Part shown: in pieces, positions 23,301-32,170 of the stretch
Position numbering within the stretch: the first letter of the stretch is position 1
Layout: every line of letters starts with the position of its first letter
Origin: Megalonaias nervosa
Taxonomy: Eukaryota > Mollusca > Bivalvia > Unionida > Unionidae
Assembly (NCBI GenBank): GCA_016617855.1
Contig: JAECUM010093594.1
Span: 1-64,000, forward strand
Reading direction: 5' to 3'
DNA: 64,000 nucleotides
Made by a program: the position numbers and the translations under genes
The notes under the pieces: model-generated
What the model was told of the DNA's origin: nothing
The model's input: the letters and a program-made list of their open reading frames with translations, nothing else
The model's database searches: none

Positions 23301-24097
23301 GACACCAGGCCAACCAGTCCTAACACTAACCTCTTAATGCTGAGCGTCAAGCGAAACAGCTGTTAGCACCATTTTAAAAGTCTTTGGTATGACTCGGCTG
23401 GGGTTCTAAGCCGCGACATCCCGCATCCGAGGCATAAGCTCTAACCACTAGGCCACGGAAGCGGTCCAATTACGAAGAAGAACTGGAGTTCCAGTTCAAT
23501 TACGAAGAAGACTCGAGTTTGTACAGGCTGACGAACTTGGAAATGTCATCATTGCAGCCTACGTGACAGCCCATGCTCGTTTAAAATTGTACGAAGCCTT
23601 ACACCGGTTAGGAGAACGTGTGGTGTAGTTTGATACGGACAGCATTTTCATAACTCTCCTTGGTCATCGTCACCCTGAAATCGAAAAAAGACCGTTTAGG
23701 AGCCTGGACGGAAAAGCACCCCGACGACAAGATTCTATGCTTTCCTAGTGGCGGTCCAAAAAATTACAGCTACGAATACTGGGACCAACAAGGAGAAATG
23801 CACACCGAGCGTAAAGTGAAAGGATTGACTCAAAATCATCGCACCAGTTAAGTGATGAACTTTGGCGCGTTAAAAGGAGCCTTATAATCTAGAGAGGATC
23901 AGGACTTTAAAGTGACCACCTACGAACGTCACAAGATTGTAAGTTTAGTCACCCGTCAAATCGTCAGTCGACCCTTAGAAAAAGTGTATCAAATCGTTTA
24001 CCAGAAGCGAGTGCGGCTTCCCAACAACTTCATTTTACCGTACGGAAACGCTGATATTGGCCAGCATATAAAAAGGGAAAACGTTGAAGACCAATAG
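20394..24097 (+). pseudogene. Protein-primed DNA polymerase B (Polinton pPolB), broken
   Basis: This is the replicative polymerase, which copies the linear element by protein priming. The N-terminal part (20800-21090) has the Polinton LTPSNVIDKIQHLQQSN and VSLPKG blocks. The 3'-5' exonuclease region includes MAHNFEGYHGQFLLNYY (about 21345) and FGMTKMAKGYFPHFF (about 21530). A cysteine-rich insert reads FNGCLFHGCPTCY (about 22080), and a second reads FPLCRTCAEKYNQG (about 22590). Motif B has decayed to YAKVMLNCLLGKW (about 22965). Motif C is FDTDSIFI (about 23628), preceded by a stop where Tyr is expected. The C-terminus is SGGPKNYSYEY (about 23750) to LPYG (about 24045). The start codon is GTG where copy C has ATG. 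Stops lie near 20625 and 20785, with several frameshifts and a SINE at 23138-23469. Normal length would be about 1,100-1,200 residues. Confidence 0.93.
23138..23469 (-). repeat. tRNA-derived SINE (family 2) inserted in the polymerase gene
   Basis: It is flanked by the 10-bp target duplication ttacgaagaa (23128-23137 and 23470-23479). The body matches the copy at 1655-1965, including ctacgatgtctgcagtgtg, gcactggggcatc and ctaacctcttaatgctgagcg. Head at the right: ggcctagtggttagagc on the minus strand. It splits the polymerase between the VGYEE and LEFQFNYEED segments, so the gene died before or at this event. A partial repeat of the target, caattacgaagaaga, recurs at about 23497. Confidence 0.9.
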
Positions 24098-24129
24098 TTC
24101 ATTGTAACTACCAACGCTAAGCGAGAAAG

Positions 24130-24749
24130 ATGGATCCTTTCAGGGAGATACAATTCAAGTTCACTAATTCACAAATCAAATGCTATGCTGTGCCTTGCGA
24201 TTGTAGCTATGCCGTACGCTGTGACCTCATCGATTCAGCACGGCATCATGGGAACCTCGCTATCACTACTACTTCACCTACGATGGAACGTGATGATGTG
24301 CGTCTGAGACCTGACGGATGAGAAAGCGATGTCACCCGTTACAGTACACCTTATCACTTTACTGGTTTTTATCCTCAACGTTATACTATCGTGCAGCTAG
24401 CATACAACGGATATCATCCATGCCTGAGCAAACTATTTCGGGTATTACCACCGTGCCATCGAAATGAGCCTGTCAAAGAAGAATATTCATTGCCTGTGTG
24501 CTTGTCTGAATACTGCGACTTTGAAAATCGATTCCAAACTTTAAAAGTAAAATGGCCTAAATATCGGGAGGACCTACCCCGCAAAAACTAGCTAGAGATG
24601 GGTTTGTCTACTTGTTCGACGGTGATAGAGTCAAGTGCTTCAGTTGCAGTGTGTCACTTCATGAGTGGGAGCAGAAAGATTCTGCTTACATGGAGCATGC
24701 TCGATGGTTTCCGCACTGTCACTACTTAAATTTAGTGAGACCCCAGTAA
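24130..24749 (+). pseudogene. BIR-domain (IAP-like) protein gene
   Basis: The ATG at 24130 lies 32 bases after the polymerase stop. About 125 N-terminal residues of unknown type are followed by a BIR domain (about 24510-24725). The zinc ligands are C 24636, C 24645, H 24696 and C 24717, giving exact C-x2-C-x16-H-x6-C spacing. Family hallmarks are present: ARDGFVYLFDGDRVKCFSC and EHARWFPHC. BIR domains in inhibitor-of-apoptosis proteins bind caspases or IAP-binding motifs, so a role in blocking host cell death is likely but inferred. The breaks are one in-frame TGA at 24319 and a one-base frameshift at the A run near 24585. Otherwise the domain is remarkably intact. Copy C lost the BIR but keeps the last codons (VRPK then stop, about 46880). 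Confidence 0.85.
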
Positions 24750-24756
24750 TCTCTTC

Positions 24757-25083
24757 ATGGATACTTTACAAGAGAACGTTCATGGTTTGCCTGTGGAGTT
24801 GTGAGAACACATTTACCAAGAATTTGTCAAAATACAAATAAACGCGAAGAACAATAACAACCGATGTTTGAATCATTGGTACCTGAATGCTACCAGAGGA
24901 CAGAATCTAATGAAAGCTTTCCATTGGTCAGACATTGATAAACTACCCGGAGACCAGAAGATTTTGAATGCTACTCATTTTATTTACGAATTGTCCATGC
25001 TACAACGAATTCAGGAGGAAGAGTTAGAGGACTGCCAGGTTTACCAAACTCTTTTGCACGAACTAATCTTGTTGGAGAATTAA
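24757..25083 (+). pseudogene. Small gene with F-box-like start (unknown function)
   Basis: The ATG at 24757 is 8 bases after the BIR gene stop. The frame runs 109 codons with one TGA near 24802, where copy C has an arginine codon, so this is CpG-type decay. The N-terminal LPVEL-x-EHIYQEFVKIQ resembles the first helix of an F-box, which would recruit a substrate to an SCF ubiquitin ligase. The match is short and could be chance. The rest, ending LHELILLEN, is helical and acidic. Copy C has two tandem relatives of this gene (46900-47100 and 47225-47360). That retention suggests it mattered to the element. Confidence 0.45.
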
Positions 25084-25211
25084 CTTCTGTACGACGTGTG
25101 GTGTGCATGTTAGTGACTTAACAATTTGGATTCGCTACTGGTATACGATCAGATCTGTTAAAGAAGTAAATTTATTACCTCCAACAAAAGAGGGTATGAA
25201 AACTAGCTACC

Positions 25212-26035
25212 ATGCTACGACCTTTATCATTAGTGATACAACAAATACGGTGGAAGGAAATCAATGACACTAATCAGACCGTGGAGGATTACCAACACTT
25301 TTTACGAGAATTGTGTCCATTGAATTTGGGTCGTCGTGTGGTGTATGTCTTAGCGACTTCCTTTCTGGGATTTCGTATACCAGTCCATTCCTTCTGGGCT
25401 CTTTACTGCCTGTACCTACCACAAAAAAAATGAGGGTGGTTCCTTTAAATGTGCACTAGGGACTCATGCTGTTAAAAGCCTTGTGTTTCAGCTCGATACT
25501 TTACCTCTAAGGCAAAAAAAAAAAAAAAAACGATTCGTCTACTTTTAGTCACTGAGGATGCTTACGAAGATGTGTGTTTAGCTTGTGATTTACACCATCA
25601 CTGGCAAGATGTACGTGACTTGAAAATCTTGGTTTCGAGGTTTGGACAAAAGATGTGGCTGACTATGCCAAAGATTTGTGTCAATGACTTCAAACGTTCA
25701 GTGAAAAATGTAACTTTTAAACCTGCGTTAGTCACAGTGCCAGAAGAAGACACCGACACCGAGAAAAGGCACCCTATTAAGGACAGGACCATATCTGACA
25801 TTGCCACCGCAGAAAGATCATTCCTGGAGGACACCTGTGTGTTTGTGCCAAGTGTAGAGACTCCAAGAATATTACCCAGTGTCCCTACGACACCACATCT
25901 TCGTTACCCGTGTTGTACGGTGACTTATTTATATTCCACTTCGATCGTTTTGATGTGTATTTTAAAGATGTACTTCACCATTTGGTTCTGATGCCTTTTT
26001 ATCATTCGTGTTCCATTATAAAAATTTTGGAATAA
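25212..26035 (+). pseudogene. Gene ending in an IAP-type RING-like motif
   Basis: Several frames join into one gene by comparison with copy C (47520-47829): a VEDYQHFLREL block, a hydrophobic VVYVLATSFLGF, then PLNVH, then RLLLVTEDAYEDVCLACDL (25541-25600) and KMWLTMPKICVNDFKRSVKN. In the frame ending at 26035 the C-terminal region has H 25832, C 25844, C 25853 and C 25880. This matches the IAP-type RING end (GHL, H-x3-C-x2-C, then CP). Two usual ligands are replaced: Cys before GH is Gly, and the last Cys is Asp. A poly-A tract at 25515-25531 causes one frameshift. RING domains act as ubiquitin ligases. The motif match is good but partial, so the function is a hypothesis. Confidence 0.5.
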
Positions 26036-26050
26036 ACGTGTCCTGAAGAG

Positions 26051-26056
26051 AATAAA
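26051..26056 (+). terminator. Candidate poly(A) signal
   Basis: An AATAAA hexamer 15 bases after the stop of the RING-like gene; a second, less canonical gaataaacg precedes it. Confidence 0.4.
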
Positions 26057-26102
26057 ATCTTTTTTTGTCAGTGTTCGTTTCAAGAGTGTTAACACCTTCA
26101 CT

Positions 26103-26752
26103 ATGGATACATGTGCTGTCTCTGCTACCTACTCCTCGACTTCCAAGTCATCGACGAAACATTAGATCTTACCAGTTGGGAGGCTTTGTATCTTAACATC
26201 TTCATTGCTGACAAAACCGAATTTGTCAAACGTTTGATTGAGCATAACAATCATTTGATCGATCGTCCCACCTCAATGCATCTTGTGGTGTTAAAATGAG
26301 TGGCAATCGGCGAACAGCCTCCTGCAAGAAAGTCAAGGAGATTCCATCGTGTTTGTGGAAGGCATTCCTGACGAAGACGACGGGATCGTATCTGACCCCA
26401 GTCAAACACATATGGTCATCATCGACGATATCTTAGGAGAAGATGAAGAAGAAATTAAACTGTTGTTTACGCGCAAAGGGCATCATCATAATGACAGTGT
26501 CATTTTTATTACCCAAAATTTGTTTCAACAAAGTCAAGCCCATCGTACCATCAGTCTCAATGCTCATTACGTAAAATCTTGTTTAAAAGCCCTAGAGATA
26601 AAGCGAAAGTGCAAGCCAAACAGTTAGGAACTCCTTAGCTGACTCATGGGTATGACAATGCCACTCAAACCCCTCACGCCTATTTACTCCTGGATTGTAA
26701 AACCCACTGCCCCCGATTATTTGCGATTTCGTACCTATTTGTTTCACAACTA
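26103..26752 (+). pseudogene. Packaging ATPase (A32/FtsK-HerA type), broken
   Basis: The genome-packaging ATPase of Polintons and related viruses drives DNA into the capsid. Visible motifs are a hydrophobic run then DDILGEDEEEIKLLF (Walker B, about 26430), HHHNDSVIFITQNLFQQ (about 26500), RTISLNAHYVK (about 26550), and a C-terminal YLRFRTYLFHN (about 26720) before a TAG at 26750. The Walker A loop should fall near 26200, but the surviving sequence IADKTEFVKRLIEHNNHLI lacks the glycine-rich GxxGxGK core, so it is mutated. At least three frameshifts and a stop near 26296 break the gene. Length, about 215 residues, is near normal. Confidence 0.88.
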
Positions 26753-26756
26753 GTGC

Positions 26757-27178
26757 CAAGACAGTCCTGTCGTGTACACGTCCCCGTCGACTTAAAAGCT
26801 CGATCAATGCCTTGTACGACACCAATCGCGAAAAAATCCACAATGCGTGCTCGTGTCTTTGAAGCCAGTCTCAAAGAAGTCTTACGATGCTTAACGGTGA
26901 CAGCACGTCAATTGCTGCAAGGCATCATTCACATCCCCCATCAAACCAAACGCTTTTATAACGAAAACAAAGTAGCCTTGACGCAACTGTCAAATCTCCG
27001 CATCGACACTCAAGCAAATAGCAAATCATTTTGTAACCTAGGAGGTGTCATCATTTGCTCATTCTTAAAATGGGATCTTAATGCCCCAGCAGTGACCCCC
27101 CCCCCCGAAGAAAAGAGCCTCTCCCCGACCGAAATGTACCTAGAAGAAAAGAGCAATGGACTCAAGACCATGTCATAG
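26757..27178 (+). pseudogene. Small Polinton virion-peptide-like gene X
   Basis: Immediately after the ATPase. Pieces in two frames read ALYDTNREKIHNAC (about 26808), then SLKEVLRCLTVTARQLLQG, then HQTKRFYNENKVALTQLSNL, and finally NLGGVIICSFL (about 27036-27070). The order matches a widespread small Polinton protein: an LxxLYxxxREEIL start, a helical middle with a basic KxLxKYKxVL helix, and a hydrophobic GGFL end that resembles adenovirus core or membrane-active peptides. A tail with PPPEEKSLSPTEMYLEEK follows. The family assignment is from memory of alignments, and the function is unproved. Confidence 0.55.
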
Positions 27179-27545
27179 CCCCAGAAAAAGAAAAGTCCCA
27201 AGAAAAGACCCAATAAAATAGATTCTTCCCGCAAGAGAGGAACTGCGGTCTGGATGCAACCTTACATTCCCAAGCCACGACCTGCAGCGATGGTGACCGT
27301 GTCTCCAGTAGCCTCAGGCTCTTCCACTTTACATCTGCTAGTTATGTCAGCCTAACCCAATTTGTCACCCGTCTTTCCCATTTGATGAACAAATAGAAAC
27401 CCTTGTCTCCAGAGATGGGATAGTAAAAGAGTTCGTCAAACACACTCGTTGCAAACCCTTCTACCTACTCCAAAACTACACCCGCAAAAAATAAGATAAA
27501 AGGACGTGTGCCAAGTCATCGACGTCAGTGTATTTTGTGTGTGGT
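27179..27545. other. Decayed coding DNA, no domain
   Basis: Basic (KKKSPKKRPNK) and proline-rich frames continue without a recognisable domain. This may be the tail of gene X or a lost separate gene. Confidence 0.35.
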
Positions 27546-27549
27546 CCGG

Positions 27550-27870
27550 AACGAACATAGATGTCACCCCACCCCACCCCCCAGAAGCCATCCCTCTTCA
27601 CCTCAAAAAGGAAAGAAATGGAAAGGACTGGCTCCTCGTTTAGCCAAACATTGGGACCTGTTCTCGGTCCTGTCCAAAGCAAAGCATCGCCAAATGGACA
27701 AAAAGAAAATACCCATCTATCAAAAGAAAAGATGTTGGTGCAACACGCAGGATTTGTGCATATGTTGTTAGCACCCTAGGTTAACGGAGTAAGAGGAACA
27801 ATGATTATAGGACTCATAGGAGCTCACTACTCACAAAGATGTCCAAGATTAAAAAAAGATCAAGAAGATA
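27550..27870 (+). pseudogene. Small Polinton virion-peptide-like gene Y
   Basis: Frames around 27600-27780 give LAPRLAKHWDLFSVLSKAKH, then KKKIPIYQK, then KMLVQHAGFVHMLLAP, then a glycine-containing IIGLIGAHYS near 27805. The basic helix, KK(x)LLVQ-GGF-LLAP and hydrophobic tail are the hallmark of the same small protein family as gene X, and closer to the consensus here. Gene Y is in the same strand and cluster. Two such genes side by side suggest an old tandem duplication. Confidence 0.5.
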
Positions 27871-27879
27871 AAAGGGACC

Positions 27880-28570
27880 TCTTGGGTGAAACGATCTCAG
27901 ACGTGTACTTTGGAATCTGATGGAAGGACCAAAACTGACTTTAGGCCCTTACAAACGATCGATGGAATTCCATACTTGGCAAGAACAACGCACCCCCGTA
28001 TGAACCTCCCAATCGTTGATGGGTCGCACCGACTTGTCAGAAACCGAAAACTCGTAATGGTATGGTCAAGTGTTACAACGACTTCAACTCTTTCACCAGA
28101 AAGCTTTAGACGAAACAGCTCCACCGACTCTGAAAGATTTCAAGACCTTGATGAAAAGTCTATCTCCGCCTCTACCACCCCCAGCAACCAAGACAGACGC
28201 AACCCCACGCAGACCAAGGGAAAAAGAGGCACAGAAAGTCTTTCAAGCACCGTCAGCAGCTCACATCCCTAGCAAGATTGCAACGTCCTTGTTGACCCCT
28301 TCACCCATTCCCCAACGAGAAGACCTCAAAGCTTGGATTAAATAGATGCTGTCCACTCCTCCTTATACAGAAGTGAAAAAGAAATGAAAGGAAAAGAGAG
28401 GCGAAAAATGAAGGCAAGACAAAAGCCATCCCATTACCACCATCACCACTACACTCGACTTCTACTCGCGTGTTACGTCAGACACGTAAAGTCTTTTCCA
28501 AACCACCACCAGAGTAGCACAGTGAAGAGACCCAGACTTACTGAAGAGATAAAGAGAGAGTCCTAATGGA
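27880..28570 (+). pseudogene. Hypothetical Polinton gene between virion peptide and integrase
   Basis: Broken frames include KLTLGPYKRSMEFHTWQEQ (about 27925), TLKDFKTLMKSLSPPLPPP (about 28130) and a lysine-rich end. A short PYxxY-like start and Ser/Pro-rich middle occur in small uncharacterised Polinton proteins, but the match is weak. I cannot assign a function. Confidence 0.35.
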
Positions 28571-28599
28571 GAAATTGTGAACCAGAACTTACTAATATC

Positions 28600-29590
28600 C
28601 CGCCCATCCTGAGGGTTATGAAGGAGTTCAAACATTGTATCGTGCTGCCAAAACCCGACTGAAAAGTGTACTTATATCTCAAGTGCAACGATGGTTACAA
28701 GAACAAGCTACGTACACGTTACACAAACCCATTCGACGAAAATTTTCCAGACGTCGCACCCGAGTGAAGGACATCGATCATCAATGGCAAGCCGTTTTAG
28801 AAGATGTCTCCCATTTGGCCACCTACAATCGTGGCTACAAATATTTGTTTTGTGTCATCGACGTCTTTTCCAAATTTGCCTGAGTTGTACCATTGACTTC
28901 CAAATCGAGTTCCGAGATAGTGCGAGTCTTAAAACTGATGTTGAAACAAAACAGTCGTCACCCTCTTCGATGGCAAACCGACAATGGCACCGAATTTCTA
29001 AACCAAGCTTTCCAAAAATAATTGACGGAACGAGAGATTCGTTTCTTCAACACCGAGAATCCAGAAACCAAAGTCAACATCGTGTAACGTTTTCAACTCA
29101 CCTTGAAAGAACGCATGTGGAAATATTATACGCATCAACACACTCTCAAGTACATCGACATCTTACGAGCCTCATGCGTACGAGGATGAAACTCAAACCC
29201 CTCACGCCTAATCTTACCATCGGAACATCGGATGCGCCCCTGAATAAGTGACTCCCGACAACTAAGTGGTCGTCTTTGAGCGTCAGTTTGAGACGTCCCC
29301 GACTACGGTTGTCTCCAGGAAAGATGGAGTGTTGGCGACGGGAGATTAGGTGCGCATTGATAAAACCAACCGCACTTTTGACAAAGTTACTTACTCAACT
29401 GGACCACGGAATTGTTTCGTGTCAATGAACGTGTGCGTGGCCGTCATCCTGCCGTCCATAAATTGGACGATATCAACTGAGAAGTGTTAAAAGGAACATT
29501 TTACTTACCCGAGTTGCAACAAGTGACCAAAAAGGAAGATGAAGTGAACGACATCGAAAGCATTCTAGATTGTCGAAAGAAAACCAAAGA
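28600..29590 (+). pseudogene. Retroviral-type integrase (Polinton c-integrase), broken
   Basis: Integrase inserts the linear element. The N-terminal region has PEGYEGVQTLYRAAKTRL (about 28610), then YTLHKPIRRKFSRRRTRVK (about 28710-28770), the usual lead into the core. Core: QWQAVLEDVSHLATYNRGYKY (about 28782). The first catalytic Asp, expected after QA, is Val. FCVIDVFSKFA is followed by TGA for Trp at 28881. QTDNGTEF (about 28978) keeps the second Asp. IV-stop-RFQLTLKERM (about 29085) has TAA where the catalytic Glu should be. The C-terminal FRVNERVRG to GTFYLPELQQVTK and DEVNDIESILDCRKK is a chromodomain-like end. It then runs in frame straight into capsid sequence near 29590. Confidence 0.92.
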
Positions 29591-30363
29591 GGGATGCAGT
29601 ATAGAACTGATAGATCGTTTGCATTTGGATATGTGGTTGCAAGAGGAGTATTTGCTGAACGGTGTGGATGTCCGCTACAGACTGAATCGTAGCAATATCG
29701 CTTTCCGTTTGATGGCCGATGCCAAATAGTACGAAACTATTATCCACGAAGCCAGACTCTACGTGCGACGCGTTCAAGTGTTACATAAGTGGGAAACGAC
29801 ATCAATCACACTTTGAGCAGAACGACCACCAAATATCTCATACGACGCGTGGAATACCAAACCTTCACCACTGCCACTGAGCGAAGATCATCTGTTCCAA
29901 GGACAGTTACCAAAGCGTTTAATCATTGGTATTGTCAGCAATGCAGCCCTCAACTGTGCCGTCACTGCCAATCCTTTGAGCTTAAGCACTACAACGTGTC
30001 GAAGATCGAAGTCAGCCGTGATGGCAAATCCTTGTGTACCAGGCCTTTCGAACCTAAGTCTGCCGAGAAGAATTACTTGAGATAGTACTTGTCCCTGTAC
30101 TAAGCCACGGTTCAGTTAGGGACCAATACCAGCCACAGTATTTCGCACGACGATTATGCAGGAGGTTACACTTTGTGGGCTTTTGATTTCACTCCTGACC
30201 AAGGTAGCGACGAGGGACATTTCCACCCCATAAAATCTGGTCAACTGCGTGTGGAACTTCAGTTTCCTACAGCTCTAATCGAGACGGTGAATGTCATCAT
30301 GTATGCCAAATTTGACAATACGATAGAAATCAACAGTTTAAGACAAGTAATTCTAGACTATTA
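29590..30363 (+). pseudogene. Double-jelly-roll major capsid protein, C-terminal part only
   Basis: The capsid protein of the predicted Polinton virion. Visible conserved blocks in order: IDRLHLDMWLQEEYLLNGVD (29599-29657), RLNRSNIAFRLMADAK, EARLYVRRVQV (about 29750), KYLIRRVEYQTFT (about 29830), FQGQLPKRLIIGIV (about 29898), a FELKHYNVSKIEVSRDGK block (29977-30030), GGYTLWAFDFTPDQGS (about 30160), and an intact end LRVELQFPTALIETVNVIMY to FDNTIEINSLRQVILDY. The protein normally starts about 200 residues further upstream. That first jelly roll is missing because a deletion fused this part to the integrase. One TAG near 29727 and several frameshifts add to the damage. Stop at 30361-30363. Confidence 0.85.
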
Positions 30364-30369
30364 GAAGCT

Positions 30370-30850
30370 ATGGAAGACACTTGTCCCTATTTGAATTGTG
30401 GATCCTCTATGGAAATGGAATGCAGGAATATCTTGGAAGCAGAACCTCCCACAAAAAAGACAATGTCCAGATAACCAGAACAAGAACAACATTTTAGTCT
30501 GCTGCTTTGCCAAGCACCTGGCAGAACAAATTACAGCGTTGACCAAGAAACGTTGGTATGAATGTCAAAACGATCACCCCAGTCAAATTCAACACGATAG
30601 ATGCTTGATGATGAGCCAAGCAGAAAAATTGGACGAGTATCTGGATGACGGTTGCGGTCTCATCTCGGAAGAAGCAGTGTTGCATCAGTGGTATAAAGAC
30701 TTGCATGATTGTTTCTCCCCTCCATTGACTTATCTAGAGTTCCATCGCATCGAGACGAAGCCAAAAACTGTTTACTTGACATACATTTTCAAGCAAAAAG
30801 TCAGGATTGAATTGATAACTTATCATTACTTGTCAAACAAGAAAAAATAA
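30370..30850 (+). pseudogene. Conserved Polinton ORF with C-x2-HPSQ-x2-H motif
   Basis: The ATG at 30370 follows the capsid stop by six bases. After one frameshift near 30430-30500 the frame is open to 30850. The core WYECQNDHPSQIQHDRCLMM (about 30553-30612) is a Cys/His motif that I recall in many animal Polinton or adintovirus-like elements. It is followed by EKLDEYLDDGCGLISEE and VYLTYIF. The function is not known to me. The Cys-His spacing could bind zinc. The stop TAA overlaps the protease ATG by one base (TAATG), as in compact viral genomes. Confidence 0.65.
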
Positions 30851-31409
30851 TGGATACCTGGGAATTTTATTGCCTTTTGAAAAACAGTTCGTACACCGAT
30901 TCTTGTAATCATGTCTTGTGCTCTAAAGATGAACTTCCTCATCGCAAACCTAAAGACCATCATGCTTATGTCTTCAACATGGACGACAGTCATCTCCCAG
31001 GAATTCATTGGGTAGCTGTCTACTTTCCCCACGATGACCGTATGGAGTATTCTGATTCGTATGGATTACTGCCTTTGGAACGCGAAATCATCGACTTTAT
31101 GAGAAGAAATGCCAAGACGACACGATTCAATAATGTGAAATTACAAGGCACAGATTGTATGGTGTGTGGACAATATTGAGTGTATTTTATTTTCTCCATC
31201 AACGCATTCTTGGATATCCCTTAGAAAACTTAGTGACTTATTTTGATCGTGACTCTTCTAGAAATGATCATAAAGTAGATAGATGGTTTTGTGATCATTA
31301 TGAATATCTCTTGTCTTTAGCTAGGAAACGTAGTGTTAATCAATGGCCTTATGACCTCAATCAGTGGAAGTCCAACTTGACTTCACAACGCTGTCAACCC
31401 TGTGAATAA
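30850..31409 (+). pseudogene. Adenovirus-type cysteine protease (adenain-like), broken
   Basis: A virion maturation protease. Motifs: VFNMDDSHLPGIHWVAVYF (30970-31027) with the catalytic His, SDSYGLLP (about 31050) with the acidic residue, LQGTDCMVCGQY (about 31143-31178) with the oxyanion Gln and nucleophile Cys. The next codon is TGA where Cys is normal, so translation stops at 31179. In another frame the tail continues with ENLVTYFDRDSSRNDHKVDR (31224-31283). The full span, about 186 codons, is close to adenain's 204. All catalytic residues survive, which indicates recent inactivation by one stop and one frameshift. Confidence 0.88.
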
Positions 31410-31471
31410 GTTGCTGTTTGTAGACAAAATTTGATATTGTATGGATTTATCTGTTGCTTGTTTGTTGGTTG

Positions 31472-31477
31472 AATAAA
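31472..31477 (+). terminator. Candidate poly(A) signal
   Basis: AATAAA 62 bases after the protease end, followed by T/G-rich sequence. It plausibly ends the plus-strand capsid-protease transcript. Confidence 0.5.
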
Positions 31478-31646
31478 AATGTTGTATTTTGGAGAAAAAA
31501 TATTTTCTGTGTTTTGTTTTAAAATATATACAGTGTATAAAGATATACGCTCTTTCACTTCTCTCTCTCTCCCTCTACATTAGGTGAGCTATAGCGTTTC
31601 TACCAAAAATCCGCACGGATGTTTTCTATCGCGTCCTCCCTTGGGA

Positions 31647-31656
31647 CATATAAATC
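31647..31656 (+). promoter_or_regulatory. TATA box of coiled-coil gene
   Basis: The sequence catataaatc lies 51 bases before the ATG at 31707, a normal position for a TATA box with a short leader. Confidence 0.5.
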
Positions 31657-31706
31657 GCAGCAGTCTCCAGTCTGACCATCCATTGTTAACTCATCAACAG
31701 TTAAAC

Positions 31707-32170
31707 ATGTCTTCCTAATTAGCTAAGCTGAACGAAGCCCAGGTGCATTTACATCGTATCAGGCAAAACCTGATCCGAAAGCCAGAAGTAATAGAGAATA
31801 TCAGAATGCTTCAAGCGGCACAAAACCTCATAGAAGAGGTCTTTAGAGAAGAAGTGGAGCAAGAAGAGGAGATGTGGACAGAGCGATACAGGCAGCAGAA
31901 ACTACAGCAGAGAAAGAGAGAGAGCAGCAGCAGCAAAACAACAAAACCAACAACAAGAGCCATAAAGAGGCTTTGTCGACTGTCGTATAGACACTAAAGA
32001 GTTCTCCTTCTCCTTCCGCAGAAGCAGGCCGTATCCCGTGGGAAAGCTTGCAGCGAGACGCGCACGTAATCACAGGCGATAAGAGTGAGATTGCCAAATC
32101 CTCTAACAAAACAAAACAACCCTTTTAGAGCTACCCCAAATTCTCTAGAAAAGAGATACTACTATAACGC
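31707..32170 (+). pseudogene. Coiled-coil gene 2 with SRKE tail
   Basis: ATG TCT TCC TAA at 31707: an in-frame stop at codon 4. The frame continues LAKLNEAQVHLHRIRQNLIR and LQAAQNLIEEVFREEVEQEE, an almost continuous heptad-like coiled coil, then a Q/S/K-rich part. After frameshifts a KFSRKEILL tail appears at about 32134-32160. The same SRKE tail ends the gene at 43611-44235 and a frame near 32785, so these short charged proteins seem to share a C-terminal signal. The family is unknown to me. Confidence 0.5.
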
